Shown one piece after another: positions 46,359 to 60,159 of a DNA stretch of 64,000 nucleotides. The stretch is from NCBI GenBank assembly GCA_027257055.1, contig JAPVLO010000003.1, forward strand, positions 10,171,501-10,235,500. Reading direction: 5' to 3'. This DNA comes from Cephalopachus bancanus (Eukaryota; Chordata; Mammalia; Primates; Tarsiidae). The notes under the pieces are model-generated. The model did no database searches and had not been told where the DNA came from. It saw nothing but the letters and a program-made list of their open reading frames with translations. A program made the position numbers and the translations under genes. Every line of letters begins with the position of its first letter. Positions within the stretch are counted from its first letter, which is position 1.

Positions 46359-46891
46359 TTCTCATAGGAGGTAGGACCCATGTGCCATAATATAGGCTGA
46401 AATGGCCATACATTGCTTTCCTTGGACATAGAAACTGGGCCTATGCAAGCTGCCATCCCAAGGTTTTGAATCTGAATTAGTGGAGCAAAGAAGCAGGAGC
46501 ACTTCAGAAGGAATATTCTGGAATGGTGGGAGTGGCACCTGGGTCCAACGATGGCATTGTAGTCCCTGTACAACATACTAGCTGTGGCTTGGCATACCTA
46601 GTTTCCCTTGGCTTATGGGCTTGATCTTCTAGCTTTTAGCTTTTTTTAAAAAAAAACTAATTCTATGAGTTATTCACTATCTTACTAATCAAACCATTCT
46701 TTGATTAAGTCTTCCAGTGTTGGTTTCTGTTGTCACAGTTCTATTTGACAATAGCTCTCAAATTCTCTCAAGTCTTCCATCAGTTTCTTCAAAGTATTTT
46801 TCTTGTACCACAGATTTGAATCCACTTTCCCTCCTAGTTGCTCTCATCTGAAAATATTTCTGTTGTTTTCAACCAAGAACCTTAAGTAGGG

Positions 46892-46893
<2 letters not shown>

Positions 46894-46936
<43 letters not shown>
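46894..46936. repeat. (GT)n microsatellite
   Basis: Pure GT tract of about 43 bases followed by cacgcgcatg, alternating purine-pyrimidine DNA that favours Z-form. Confidence 0.97.
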
Positions 46937-46937
<1 letters not shown>

Positions 46938-49660
46938 ACGCGCATGTACAGCTGGGATTGCTGATCTGCCTTATTAGAAATGAAGGTGGTAAAAATCCAG
47001 GCAGCAATCATAGAAACTAGTAGTCCCTGGCATACATTTATGAAACAGCAAATTATTGTATCACTTGTGGTCACCTAAATAGCCAATGGAGGCTTTAGGG
47101 GATAGGAGATCAAATGACTATCACCATAAAATAGCATGGAGAGGATAAGGAATGGCAATGGTCAGAGAAAGCAGGTGCTTCTAATGGCTGTAAGTAACTT
47201 AAAGAAAGATAAGTGTTCAAATATCTTGACTCAGTGAATGAACAGAAACTCAGGAAATTTAATGTTTGTGCCAAAGCGTTCTCTTTCCTTTTGCTATTAA
47301 TAGTTCAAACAAAATGTGATTTAATAAGGTCCAATGTCAATTGAATGCATAGTTTTAACAGGTTTTCTTTTGAGTGAAAACTAATGCACTAATTGGAAAA
47401 GAGTGAAATCCTAAAATGTGTAGTAGAGATCTCAATCCCCAGTTTTTCTTGTCTCCCCAAATCCCTTGTCTCTTACATGACAATGCTAGTCATATTTTGC
47501 TTAATGATACTGTAACTTTTTCACCTGAGGGAATTACTTTCTAAAGGGAAATCAATTTTCCATTCCTGTCCTTTTTTATTTCTAAACAAACTAAATGTTA
47601 GAATCCATATGCCTCGGGGTTTTGTCCAAAAGGAGAAGACTTCAACACCAAGAGAATTGTAGGACTTTGGCAATTTATGTTGATAAGACTCCAAAGAATG
47701 TGTGTGAGAATGCTTGTCTAGGTACTCAATTAGAGAAGGAAAAATGTAACTTTAGATAGGGCTAAATACTTTGATATGTATGCTTATCAGAAATTCTGAA
47801 TTCAGTGTGTCATATTTAGCAGTTGGGAGTGGTTCTATTTGGTTGGTTGATTGAAATCAGTTTGTTTTATAATAGTGTCCTTCATAGTAAATAGTTTAGA
47901 TACAGAGTTTTCTTTTTTTAATGTAAATAACAGTATCCCCTGCCTATTCCCTGGAGGCAGAAAATACTGATGGAAGAAGTCAGCATTTACAGATGATGAA
48001 TCAGCATAGGAAGATTTAGAGGTTGAAGAGATTCATTCATAACAGCTAGGGGGAACAAGATCAGAGGGTATCACCATTATCAGAATCTGCAGGGATCTTT
48101 GATAGTGATTAGGACCAAAATGGAAGGCATCATACTAAAGTTTTTGACTTGTTTGATGGAAAAAAGAAACAATCCAATGCAATCTGATGAACTATGGCCT
48201 GACATGAGCTACTGAAAAGATCATGTCCAGTAACTAAGTTTTCAGACTCAAGCAAGGTCATGTTATGTCTTGACTAAAGAGAATTCCATATTACTGTAGT
48301 GGCACAACCTTACAGTCACTTCACAACTATACACTGGGAGTTTTCCTCCTAACTTTTCCCAAGGGAACCTTCCACAATTCACAAGGTAACCATGCAGTGG
48401 GAGATGAAAAATATCCAGATTTTTCCAGGATTATTAGACAAGAATTGTGAGCTCACATTCATTCTTGTGAGCCCAGAATACTACTATATTCAACCAGTCA
48501 GAGTGCAAATTAACTGGGATCAGGTGATAGAGTTCTGCCTTCAATCTGCTCCACAGTGAGCTGCATGGAACTCTAACCCCATTCCCATTCCTTAATCGTT
48601 TTTCTATTACCTGACTATACAGTTGGAAGATATAACCTCAGGAACTAGAAGAATTCTCATTTTGGCACTGTGGTTCTTGGAAAAAAAATTGATATGTTTA
48701 AAAGGGCCAGATGGAAGCCCCTGGAATTCTTCCTTTCTGCTAAAAAGAAAAAAAAATTAAAGCAATATTTCATCTTTGGGAAATATGCAGTGATTGGTGC
48801 CTCCCTCAAAGAATTGAACAATGTGGAGATGAAGAGCCCTATAATATTGCATTTAACTCTCCAGTATGATCAATGCACAGTATAAATAGATCTTGTAAAA
48901 ATTCTTTAGCAGCATACGACTGGTAGTATATAAAAGAAAACTATAGCCCATGCTTACTATGAATTTGATACAAATATCTAAAATAAAATGGTAGCAAACT
49001 GAGTAGGATAGCACATCAAAAGAATCATCCATCATTACTAAGTGTGGTTTATTCTGAAAATACAAAGATAGTTCCTTTATTTATTCCATGGCGGAAGGAA
49101 ATAGATTAGCATGGCACATCATGACTCTAGGTAAAACAATAAGAGCTACATGATAATGTAAATAGATAGAAAATAGGCATCTAATAACTGATATTTCAGA
49201 TTTATAAAAATAAACTAAAATTTGGATTTTTAAAATGTACTCAAAATGAATTATTTGAAAATATACACAGTAATACTTAATAGTGAGCTATTAGACTCAT
49301 TGTCAACAAAATCAGAAACAAGATATTTTTATGTAAACTTCTTTCTGAAAGTTCTGAACTAAACAATGGGACATCAAATAGGAATAAAAGACAACTATTG
49401 CAAAGGCCATGCCTATTTTTATATTTTTATATTCCCAGACAGCCTGAAAACATCAGTTGTAAAACTCTTAGAACTAGTGAGTTCAGTAAAATATATGAGA
49501 TAAATATATAAACATTAATAGATCTTATCTATACTATAGAACAAACAAAATTTTAATTGTTAAAATAGATCAAACAATCTAACTTAAAATTGTGACAACA
49601 ATAAGAATAGCAGAAATTTTAAAGCATGAAGAACTTATGTATTCACTCACATTCTAAAGG
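46937..49660. other. Unassigned AT-rich non-coding DNA
   Basis: No exon, RNA gene or confident repeat family was recognised over this long unique stretch. Confidence 0.4.
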
Positions 49661-49661
49661 A

Positions 49662-49797
49662 TCTCACACTTGGTTTTATTGCTTTGCACTCACCGTCTTG
49701 ACATTCTTAATACTTGGGCTCTGAATTTTCATTTTGCACTGGACTTTATAAGTTATGTAGTCTGTCCTGCATACTACAGTAAAACCTAGTTTATAGA
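49662..49797 (+). repeat. Dispersed repeat copy A of a nearby direct pair
   Basis: Shares an approximately 130-bp collinear block with 50311-50452, including ctgaattttcattttgcact and tatgtagtctgtc(c/t)tgcatac. Appears to belong to an old mammalian repeat family that I cannot name. Confidence 0.65.
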
Positions 49798-50310
49798 CCA
49801 TTATACAGAGTGACTTAAGAAATGTTTGGATAATTAGAATAAAACAGCAAAAAACTGACACATGAAATTGTCTTATCCTCTCAGAGGACATTGTGTTCTT
49901 TCTAAGCCTTGTCAAGTAGGAGGTAAGGCCTTATTGTAAACCAGTCATCATTACCTTGTTGAATATGAATGCCATTACATAACCTATGAATAATATGGCA
50001 CCATGACTTTATTCAGGATAGGAAGTTGTACTCAGGACCTAAACATTAGATTCAGGTGTGGCTTGCAAAAGAGTTTGTGAAGTCACATGAAGTCACAGAG
50101 TGACTTGGTAGGGAAATATAAGAGACTTGGAAAGCTTCCACTTGGGTCTTCCCACTCCTTGTCAGTATATCACCATGGGCAGGCAGATAACCATTGCTGC
50201 CACTCAAGGAAGTTGACAGAGACTTGGGAAGCCTCTGTTAGCTTGATATCCTTAGGTAGTTATGGCGGCTTCATGGGAATGTCACTTGTGTACTCATGTT
50301 CAAAACAATT

Positions 50311-50452
50311 CCACACTTGACTTATTGCTTTGCTGTCACCATCTTGAAAGTCTTAATAATTTTTGAACAAGGGGCTCTGAATTTTCATTTTGCACTGGAC
50401 TTCATAAGCTATGTAGTCTGTCTTGCATACAACAATCAAACCTAACTTGTAT
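50311..50452 (+). repeat. Dispersed repeat copy B of a nearby direct pair
   Basis: Copy of the block at 49662-49797, with about ten additional bases (the aatttttgaacaag segment) that copy A lacks. Confidence 0.65.
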
Positions 50453-50639
50453 GAAATGTCAGAGTATTCATCTGTGTCTATCCTCAAACTCAGCTGCTGC
50501 AGGACAAATCCAGTTTAGTCCTATCTTAATCAAAATTCTCCTTTTGGAACCTCCTTATTCCTCTCTCCCCCATACCAGGAAGAATTGCAGGAACTTTATG
50601 GACATCTATTCTATGTCAAATTCTGACCTACAACTAGAG

Positions 50640-51075
50640 ACAGAGTTGAAAGACCTAGTTCCTATCCTCCAGGTGCCCACTCATATTGGAAAGGAGTAAT
50701 AGGAATACAACTACAACACCAGGTGATGTATGCTCTAAGAGAAGTGCAAACCAAATACTCTGGGAGCCGTGGAGAAGTGTGCTGCTTTTCTTGGAGATGC
50801 AATGTTTTTTCTGGTCTGTGAGGATGAATAGCAGCAAACTGGTAGAAAAGCTGGGGGAGGGTGATCCTAGGCAAGGGAAGAGTGTGAATAAAAATATTAT
50901 GAAAGAACAGAGTGCATTTTAAGAACAGCAAGGAGTTCATAGTGCCTGAAACAGGGAGATGGGGTAAGAATAATGAGCAGAAGGTGCCACTGGAGAGGTA
51001 GGTCAGGGCTAAACTATGAAGAGGTTTGCACACTAGGCAAAAAATTTGGATTATATCCAGTAGACAATGAGGAGG
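50640..51075 (+). repeat. Ancient dispersed repeat, unnamed
   Basis: Contains gtagaaaagctgggggaggg, aagaacagcaaggagttcatagtgcc, agagaggtaggtcagggc-like and gaagaggtttgcacac...ttggattatatccagtagacaatg, in the order of the unnamed repeat elsewhere in the window. Confidence 0.5.
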
Positions 51076-51079
51076 ATAT

Positions 51080-51215
51080 GAAAGATCTTTAATTATACAA
51101 ATAAAAAATTCAAATATACAGTAAAAATTGAAAGGTTTTTATAGTGAACAGCTGTATATTCACCATCCAGATTGCATCGTTAATATTTTATTATACTTTA
51201 AAAAAATCACATCGC
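51080..51215 (-). repeat. Old L1 fragment, antisense
   Basis: Contains aaaattgaaaggtttttatagtgaacagctg, tatattcaccatccagattgcatcg and ttaatattttattatac, which match reversed L1M 3' UTR sequence. Moderate confidence. Confidence 0.55.
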
Positions 51216-53205
51216 TATAAAAGATTTTCAATAGGGAAACAGGATCAATGCAAAGGATATGGAAGATGGGCTGGAGGCAGAGAAATAGATAAAAAGGTGA
51301 CCAATTAGGAGGCTCTTCCAATGTTACATATAAAAGAGGATAAGAATCACAAATAAAAAATTATTTCCTTGGGTTCCAACTACTCATATTACTGTATTTT
51401 CCAAAGCCTCTGTAGATATTACTTTACTACCTCCTGATATTTTGGTGTCCTAGCATAAAATTCTGAGGCTAGTCTGAATTTTGTTCTTTTAAGATAACTA
51501 AAAAAAAAAAATTCTCCTTTAACTAAATAGTTAACAAAATTCCAGATATATGGGTTTAGATTTATTTTTCTTAATTTTGATGGATCAAATATTCAAGTAA
51601 TTAAACTTTTTTTTTCTAGTTCTGGAAAGTTTTCTTCAGTTGTGTCTTTTATTACTTTTTCTTACTCAAGATTTTAGAACTTTTTTATTTTTCTTAGATT
51701 ATATCATTTTTTCTTTCTTCTTTTCATTATTTACTTACTTAATTAAAAACTTTGCTCTTTTCCCTTGAATTCTAAGAGACTTCCGTTTTCCCTCCATATG
51801 TATGTCTTGCAGTGCTAGTTCTAACAGAGTTATCATTTATGGTATTGCTTTCCAATCTAGCATGTCTCCTGCTTTAATCTCAGTTAACTATGTTGAACTG
51901 CATCATGTTATCTTTTTACTTCTCCTTTCTGTCCTTTCCTTTTAGTCTTTTTTATTATTATAGCTGCTATTTTCATTTTATAGATGTTATGCCATCTTGA
52001 ATTCCATTAAAAATTAATTGTATTTATATAGTGTTATTTTTCAAAGGTATCATATTGTCTCTGGGTTTGTAGAATGACGCTGTCCTTTCCTTTGGTTATG
52101 TTATTTCACATGCTCTACATTGGATTTACCTTTTACTCATCTATAAATAAGGGAATTCACTCTAGACTTGTATTTGCATAGGCAGAGTGCATGAATTGGC
52201 TATGTCTTCTTGGGTATAGATAAAACTATTTCTCACATCTAGAACTGGAACCTAGTAGTGAACACATTCTGGTTTAAATGCCAGTGGATATTGGTCTTTT
52301 ACTGACTACTGATGACATAGGTTGGGGTGAGATTATCTTCTATACAACCACCTGTTTCTCTGATACTCTGAATCAATGAAGTACATACATAATTACTATT
52401 CTCAGGATATACTGTCTCTATTCACCTGACAGCACTTAATTTACTAAGGTGCAGTGGGTCACTGACAAACCCCATAAGTAAAAGAGAGTTAGATTATTAA
52501 ACTGTAAATCAGTGACTACATGCAGTATTATATTGCCCAGCTTGAAATCATCTTGGAAGAAGGCTTGGTAAGTATCTATGTTGATTATATAAAACAGATC
52601 TTTTCTTCTACATATAGCTTTAACTAGACGCCTGCATTTATGATATCTATATCTACATTCTTTGGTGTATGCTAAGTCTCCTTAAACTAACACCCTACAA
52701 GAGTCTAAGGTCAGGAAACAGATGCTCAGTGGGAGAGATTCTTATTCCAATTTCTTCTGTACAGGAACATTTCCTCCCAGTGTTTTGCAAGTGAGGGTTG
52801 CCTCACCCACCTTTAGGACTTAGCTGTGCTAGATGACTCCCAAGTGTGTGCATTCTTGCTGATGGCCAAAGTTGAATTTCTGATTAATTTCAACAGGTCT
52901 GTTTTTTGAATAGGCAACAGATGTGGCTTAGAGGTGGTGCCTATGTACTAGGTGTTTAGGTGAGGGTATAGAAAACTCAGTAGGGTGAAGGGGTCAGGGG
53001 TAAAGGGGAGGAAACTTAAGGGAGATATGTAACTTGGATCTGAGAGCTCATCATATTCATTTATCTATTAGGACACAGAAGACTTAAGGAAGGACAGCAC
53101 CACAGGCAATTTTTTTTTGGAAGATGTAGTAAATTCAATTATTCTTCCATGGCTATCTAAAGAGCTTTGTGAAAAAAAAATAGGATTATGTTAATATTAT
53201 GATTA
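51216..53205. other. Unassigned AT-rich non-coding DNA
   Basis: T-rich low-complexity stretches near 51600-51780; no gene or clear family. Confidence 0.4.
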
Positions 53206-53209
53206 AAAA

Positions 53210-53435
53210 TCTTTTGTAGTTCCTCAGTTACCTAGAGGAGAAAGTGAAAATTTTGTAGCATATTATTTAAGGTTCTTCACAGTTGCCCTCTACTCATTGT
53301 TTCCTTATATGCATGTGCAATACTTCAGCAACTCTGAGTATTCCTGCACACCTACATACTCTTATTCATGCTGGTAGAATGCTCTCTCTTCCCACCTTAA
53401 TCAGATAAATCTGTACTCATCCTGACTCAACAAAT
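53210..53435 (+). repeat. L2 LINE fragment
   Basis: Contains ttatttaaggttcttcacagttgccctctac, tgcatgtgcaatac, ctggtagaatgctctctcttccc and ctcatcctgactcaacaaat, in L2 order. Confidence 0.65.
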
Positions 53436-54053
53436 AGTAACCCCAATGCTGGGTGATTGAGTGGGGTTCACTCGTATTTGTGACTGTCTTGGCATAGCTC
53501 ATCTAGGCTGGACTTGGTTGAAGTATCTCATCTGTCTTTTGTAATCAGCAGAATAACTCTGGCATAACATGTAAGGGTGTGAGTCTTCATAAACAACCCT
53601 ATTCCAAGACTTTGCTTTTGTCATTTTTGCTACCACCCCACTGACCAAAGCTAGTCACATGGCAAAGCACCTGTTTAAACGGTGAGGCAATACGGCCCAC
53701 TCAAAGTGGGAGGACACCACAAAGTTACATGGCAAAAAGTATAGATTTATAATCCTGTTATTGGGTAGTAAATAAAAAATTGGACCAAGAATCTAGTTTA
53801 CCTCAGTTCTCTTAACGTGTATGACATCAGGGGTTAAGAAGGATCAGAGCCTATTCAATCCTCAAGGTAATACTTAGGTAACTCTCTTTACCTTTCCTTA
53901 TCCTCTGTCTTTCCTTCATTCCCACCTTACCCCCACCCCTTACCACCACCTGTATGCTTGCTCATTTACTTCATCTTAGGTTATTCATGTACTCAGGGAT
54001 GCTGTGGTTTCCAGCATCTGCATCTCTTGCTTGAAAGATCCCCTACTCCAATG

Positions 54054-54055
<2 letters not shown>

Positions 54056-54105
<50 letters not shown>
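54056..54105. repeat. (GT)n microsatellite
   Basis: Pure GT tract of about 50 bases; the open frame through it is an artefact. Confidence 0.98.
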
Positions 54106-54106
<1 letters not shown>

Positions 54107-54539
54107 TTGGGTTGTTGCAGAATTAGCAAAAAAATTCATGCCAGACAGAAGTTTGTATATAAATACAGTACTAGTTCATTTACTCAAAGGAGCGAAATCT
54201 GAGGTGAATCTTCTACAGTGATCCCAGAGTTCCTCAATGAAATCAAACTTCTTGCTTGGCAAGAGAACATTTATTGACTACCTCATGTCTCTGCTGCTCT
54301 ACTGGTATTTTCGGGATTCTCTTAAATAAACTACCTACACATATATCTTTGTCTTGGGTCTGCTTTGGGAGAGGCCAAGTAAGAAAACATGTGCTAAAAG
54401 TTTACTACGAGCAGAAAGAAATTTCAGAAGTCCACTCTGACTGCAGTGAGTGAATCCTGAGAAGTTATATTATTACTGCACCAGTTTACAAAAAGAAATA
54501 AAACAGGCAGTGAAAAAAGGATGAACTTTGCAGTCATAC

Positions 54540-54722
54540 AAACCTGCATTCCAGCACTTTTTCCACAACACTCTTTCCTACTTCCTGAACTTCAGATTTC
54601 TCATCTGTAAAATGGAGATAATGCTCACCTTACAATATGAGAACCAGATGCAATAACACCTATAAAGTGCCATGGGCAGAACCTGGCACATAGTCGTATT
54701 CAATAAACTGTAGCTCTCTTTG
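54540..54722 (+). repeat. MIR SINE
   Basis: Contains cttcagatttctcatctgtaaaatggagataatgctcacc, aagtgccatgggcagaacctggcac and tattcaataaactg in MIR order. Confidence 0.85.
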
Positions 54723-54749
54723 ATGTTAGGGCACCAGTTCCAGGTAATC

Positions 54750-54970
54750 ATGATAATAACAATATTTATACAACACCATGAGTAGACATTATCTTATTTA
54801 ATTTTTACTATAACTGTAGGAAGCGGGTGTTATTAGTTTTATTAGACTCATTTTACAAAAAAAGAAGCTAAAACCCAGAGAAGTCAAGAGACTCACTCAG
54901 GATCATTCAACCAGCACTGGCATCACAAATAGGTCTTCTGACTTCAAGATCTGTATTCCATTATACCTTA
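54750..54970 (-). repeat. MIR SINE
   Basis: Reversed MIR: cattatcttatttaatttttac, gactcattttac, ccagagaagtcaagagactc, aggtcttctgacttcaagatctg. Confidence 0.8.
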
Positions 54971-55224
54971 CTTATTTTGGTCATATTAGTTATTTCTGCT
55001 TTGCCTTGTATAAATTCCCTTAAGAAAGAATAGATTCATTCTGCCCATGGATTTTGGGGCTCCACTCAGGGAACTTAGTTATTGAGGAAGGAATTATATA
55101 ATTGTCAGGGGGGAAAGCTAACTTTAAGAGAAACGTGATAAATCCGGCTGAGAAAACACCTAGGGCCAAGATACATGCAAAGCTGGCCCTAGAGGTCAGG
55201 CCTCTAAGCTGTTGCTTAATAAAA

Positions 55225-55445
55225 TTAACAACTAATATTTGCTTAGCATTTTACTGTTGTCAAAGTACTTCCTTATGTTTGGTCTTACTTGATTTCTCAC
55301 AACAGATCTGTGATCTGAGGTTACTTCCTTTGTTAACATTTTTACTGCAGGGAAATGAGGCTCCGACAGAATAAAGGATTGGCTTAAAACAATCCAGCTA
55401 GTAAATGTTAGAGCCAGAAGACTTAGGGCGGTCTGGAACCCAGAT
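55225..55445 (-). repeat. MIR SINE
   Basis: Reversed MIR: ctgcagggaaatgaggctcc, ggattggcttaaaacaatccagctagtaaatg, agagccagaagac, tctggaacccagat. Confidence 0.8.
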
Positions 55446-55499
55446 TTTCTGTTGCCAACTGCCAGGGTTTAGGAGGGAGAACATTTTTCTACAGTTACG

Positions 55500-55730
55500 A
55501 CAATGAGAATTTGCAAAGTGCTTAGTAGCTAAAGCAGGTTCACAAATATTATCTCAACTGATTTTTACAGCTACAAAGGCATTGTACCCATTTTGTGGAG
55601 GAGAAACCTGAGGCTCATATAGGTCAAAGGACATGCCCATGAACATTGTTGGCAATTGGCTGAGCCAGGATTCAAACCAGGGTCTTTGGCTATAAAACGG
55701 TGACTCCATCAATCCACCCTGTTGGACCCT
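55500..55730 (-). repeat. MIR SINE
   Basis: Nearly complete reversed MIR: gcaaagtgcttagtagc, aatattatctcaactgatttttac, tttgtggaggagaaacctgaggc, tgagccaggattcaaaccagggtc. Confidence 0.85.
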
Positions 55731-57670
55731 AAGTGCAACTTTCCTAATCAAAACAGATAAATTGCTTCTCTTGATGTATCCCAACTTCCCCCTTCTCCCC
55801 TCGGGAAAAGTTCCCTTTTGGCCTTTCCTCATCTTTAGTCTTTAGTCAAGATCAGAAACAGTCATCACAGAGGCAGGAATGAGGCCATAAGGAAGGTCTT
55901 GGCAAGAGCACAGATCTGCCCATTTGTTAATGAAGATCATCTGGACCTCTTGAGCTCCTCTTCTCTGCTTGGAGCAGGAAGTCATTTTACTGAGTTAATA
56001 GTGCAGTGTTAGAAGCGGACATTTCTCACAAACCAGGAACTGATGTGTCTTCCTGGGCAGGAGGGAGACCCTGCATCTCCTGGGCTGAGCATTCTGTGTA
56101 TCTATTGTCCATCTACCTCCCATTCATTCATGGGAAGCATGGTAATAAAGACAAGGAGGAGAAGGAATAAAACTGCCATGCCCTGCCATGCCTCTTTCAC
56201 ACTAGAAACGGCTCCTTGCTTGTAAATAGCAGCGGATCTGGGGGAAGACCAAGCTTTGGTAACACATCAAACCAGGGAACTTTTATATCAGTTGCAGAAT
56301 CTGGGTGTTTATTTTTCTTTGCTTGTATTGCAAATTTATAACAAGCTGAGAAAAAAGCAGACCTCTTGTTTTTTTCAGTTGGCCTCTCACTCTCTTCCCC
56401 AAAAGGTCTGGGTTTCCCTCAGAGCTACCAAGTGCTAATTTGAAAAATATGTTGCTGACAAGTGGGAGAAAAGCAGGCATCCAATGTGAAATGCCCTCTA
56501 GGGCAAGGAAGAGGGGAGGGGAGAGACAGAGAGAGAGCAAGAAGGGGGTGTCAGGGTGGCATGCGTTCTGAGCAACAGGAGGAAATGAGAGCAGAAAGAA
56601 AGATGGACTGATGGATGCCAAGACGTAAGTGCTCGAGTGTAGGTGGATAACATCGCAAGCTGCTGGAGAAATCCTCCACTGAATTCAAAGCATACACAAA
56701 TCTCATTGTTGATATTATTCACTGCATCTCTCAGAGTCCCCTGTAGGGCACTTCATAAGAGAAATGTATTTTAGAGCTAAGTACTAGGAAGTGCTTACTT
56801 CTTCTGAGGAACTCATGTATTTTCTCCTTACGGATAGAAAGAGCTATAGGTCACTAACTAGGTTTCTGATTTTGCCTTGTCTGCCAGGAAGCCTAGGGAA
56901 AAATGTATAGCTCAAGCAGCTATGTTAGGGATCCTATCACCTGCTTAATCAGATCCTGTTTTTCTCTTGTTTTTTTTTCTGTTACTTTAATACTATTTCT
57001 TTTGTTGTTGTTATGATGGTTTAGAAACTAATACAATTACCTGATATTTCATGATTTAGTCTATATCCTTACTAATTTTACTAGTTTTTTTGTCTGGTAC
57101 ATGAATGGTTTCAAATTCTTTGTGTAATTAGGCGATATATAAGACAACAAATGAAAATAGATTGAATACATCTTATCAGAGGATTCTTTGGGTAAGCAAA
57201 TTAGGCCGATGAATAAGCAAGGGAAGAAAACCCTGAAACTGACTTCAGGCTTTTTCCACATCAACATGAAATTCCATCACCTCATTCCTAGCTGCTACCA
57301 CCCTTGAGAAATGAACCATGGATGGAGACAATGTTAAAAAAAGGTTAAGAGAAGCGGCCACAGTGTGTGGCTGCTGACTTCATGCTCTTATTATCTGCAG
57401 AGCACCAAAGATTAAGGGCATAGAATTAAATTACACTTGAACATTTCAGAGAGATCTTTCCTTGGATTATTCTCTGGGCTTTCTAACCTCAGGGAAGTCA
57501 AACTTGACTGAAATGTTTTTACCTCCAACTGAGGACTTGGGCCTGACCTCTCTGACCTTCTGCAAAGAAAAGGAAATAGTGATAACCCTACAGGATTAAT
57601 TTAAATATCAAGTTAAAATGTGATGTAAATTAAACAAATCTCATTGTCACATTATTCTAAATTCAGGGTT
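55731..57670. other. Unassigned non-coding DNA
   Basis: No gene or clear family recognised; only small low-complexity GA-rich and T-rich tracts. Confidence 0.4.
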
Positions 57671-57674
57671 CTTC

Positions 57675-58040
57675 CCCCTTGCCATCTGTGATCTTGTTTC
57701 ACAACATGCCCTCTACCACACCCAGTGTTCCCTATGCTTCAGTCATTCCTTGGCCATGCCTCTGCCTGGAATGCCCTTTTCTTGCCCTTGCTTCTGTTGT
57801 TGACTCCTACACAATCTTCAAAGCCCAGTTCAGCTATCACCACCTCAATGAAGTCATGGCAACACCATTCACAAGGAATATATTCCTTTTTCCCTTCTCT
57901 TGGTCAGCACTAGTTTCACACCATGAATGTTGCCCTCGCTGTACTGTAGTGGGTTGTTTCCTGCTTGCTACTTTCAGTGCAGCTCCCAAATAGCAGGAAC
58001 TAATTCACCTTTAAATCTTTAGCACATTGTAGATACATCC
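57675..58040 (+). repeat. L2 LINE 3' end
   Basis: Contains cctctgcctggaatgccc, cacaatcttcaaagcccagttcagc, acctcaatgaagtcatgg and cagcactagtttcacacc in L2 order. The overlapping open frames are derived from it. Confidence 0.85.
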
Positions 58041-58429
58041 AGCTTCAAGATGTGAAAACAAATCGCAAACCATACAAAGGGTGAAGTTTGAGTGTGAGTA
58101 GAAAACAAAATTTTCTCAACATTAATCTATACCTTAGATATGTTTTGTGCTATGAAAAGTCAAGCTGATAAAGATGAAATATCAGGTAATTGTGTTGAAA
58201 TTCGCTGTTTCTTTCATGACTATTCAGTGGTGATGGAAAGATGCTCCCAGTTTCCTCTGAGAACAAAAAATATTCCTGATTTCCAAGTCTAAGGCCTTGC
58301 TAATGCTTGACTGGAGTATTGAGGAGATTGTAAAGAGCCACTTGTGAACATTTTGTTTTTGGAAAAGAAAAGAGGCAGAGGGGACAGTGGTGGGAACAGT
58401 AAAGCAGGGAGATTTGGAGTTCAGGGTGT

Positions 58430-58520
58430 GGCATCAACTGGGTAAGTGATTTAATCTCCCCGTGTTTCTACATTTGAAAAATCTAGAATATTAATAACAT
58501 CTACCACGTGGATTTGTTTT
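58430..58520 (+). repeat. MIR fragment
   Basis: Contains ctgggtaagtgatttaatctccccgtgtttc and atctaccacgtgg; short MIR piece. Confidence 0.6.
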
Positions 58521-60155
58521 GAATATCATTTCTTTTTATAATTAAAGTGCAACATCATTTTCCCACAGGAGTACTCTATAGCCCCTGTGCTTTCAGAGTT
58601 CTGAAATCCCTGTTTTTGCCTTTTTTCCTCCTAAGTGGACATGTCTATTTGCACTGTGTGGGCAAGACTGAAGCCTTCACTGGGCTACAGTGGCTAACAC
58701 AGGGTGACTGGGGCCTCAGGGTACTCTTAATGAAGCCCCATGGTCTAGCATCACTTTATTCACATCTCATCAGAAGTGTTGACTCATATTTGGATACAGC
58801 ATCTGGGGAGGAGCATGGACAATGAAGGCAATGACCAGAAACTTATTTTCCTACCTGTGCCATGAAGGTGACAATCCCTACTTTATATAGTTTCTGGAAG
58901 GAACACATGATATAAAGTATGCTATGGTGACTTATAAATAAAAAAGGGCCATCTATATCTTTGCTGTTTAATAATAACAACCTGGGATTGAATTCAGGCC
59001 CATGGACAACAACATGAAAACCAACTTGAGTGTGCTTGAATGGCTATCCACAGTGTATCGGTGGCCATTAAGCCTACATGGAGGGTATAGTCCCAGGTGT
59101 GGAAGAATTGGGAGAACAGATAGATTGCAATGATGTCTTTCAGTACTTAGTGCTAGGCATAGATTTTGTCCAAACAAACAAACAAACAAACAAAAAAAAG
59201 GAAAAAAATTCTTCCCAGCAACAAATGAAACTTGGAGTAATCTCTCCCGGCTGACAGGGAACCACTATAACCTCTGCTGACCTAAGAGAGCTGCTCCTTG
59301 GATTATGGAAGGTTGTCACAGAAATATTGTGTTCACTTAAGCCAAGGGAGCTGCGTCAGCATTTTAGAAGATTGCTGAACTCAACTGTTTAGACAGCCCT
59401 ATGTCTTCTCCCCGACAGGCCCCCACAGCAGAGGTGAGGAGGAGAAGGAACAGGACTGTTCAGACAGGGGCAGGGTGACTTAAAACCAGTCCTTGCTCAC
59501 TTTGATAATAGGCATCAAAGCAGGAGGAATCTTGTTATAATTTTGAATGCTCTTCATTTGGGCAATGACTGCATTCGTGAAGATTTGTGTGCAAGGTAGA
59601 TTTTTATATATCAGGTAATTAAAAAGCTGTTTGGGAAGATCACCACTGGATGGAATTCACTGAGGAGTCTGAGAATCTTTTTGTGCTGGCAGTTTTAGAT
59701 ATTTTGTAAATTTGAAGTTTTATAAGTTGGACTGCTTTTGAAAGGTGGGCAATACTAATAAAAAATGTGCTTCTTTTAAGTTTTACTATAGATTTCTTAA
59801 ACATTACAGCTTGCTTATATTGTCTTGCCTTTGTGAAGAACTTTGTCAAATATTGCAAAGTTTGGGTTTCACTGGAAATTAATTCAATTAAAGTAACACG
59901 AAAAGTTTGCTGTGCTTGGAGCACTGTGTAAATCCAATTATTTGGCAAATTATGAAGCAAAAAGGTTGGCAATTCACAAATATTCCATATATCTATAATA
60001 TTCATGTCTCTCAAATGTCCTCTTGAAGGGGGGAGCTAGCTCTTAAATATTCACAAAATGTTTCTATGAGATACTAAAGAATATGGGGTGTTTATTTAAT
60101 GGTACTTAATTTAATATATTAAGATAGGTTTTGCCTATCAGCTTTGCCCTGTGCC
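58521..60155. other. Unassigned non-coding DNA
   Basis: An (AAAC)n run lies at about 59172-59193. Otherwise no recognised element or gene. Confidence 0.4.
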
Positions 60156-60159
60156 ACCA

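Noticed and set aside
54056..54105. CRISPR-like regular repeats in the several CA/GT tracts
   Set aside because: They are plain dinucleotide microsatellites without spacers, in a vertebrate-type genome.
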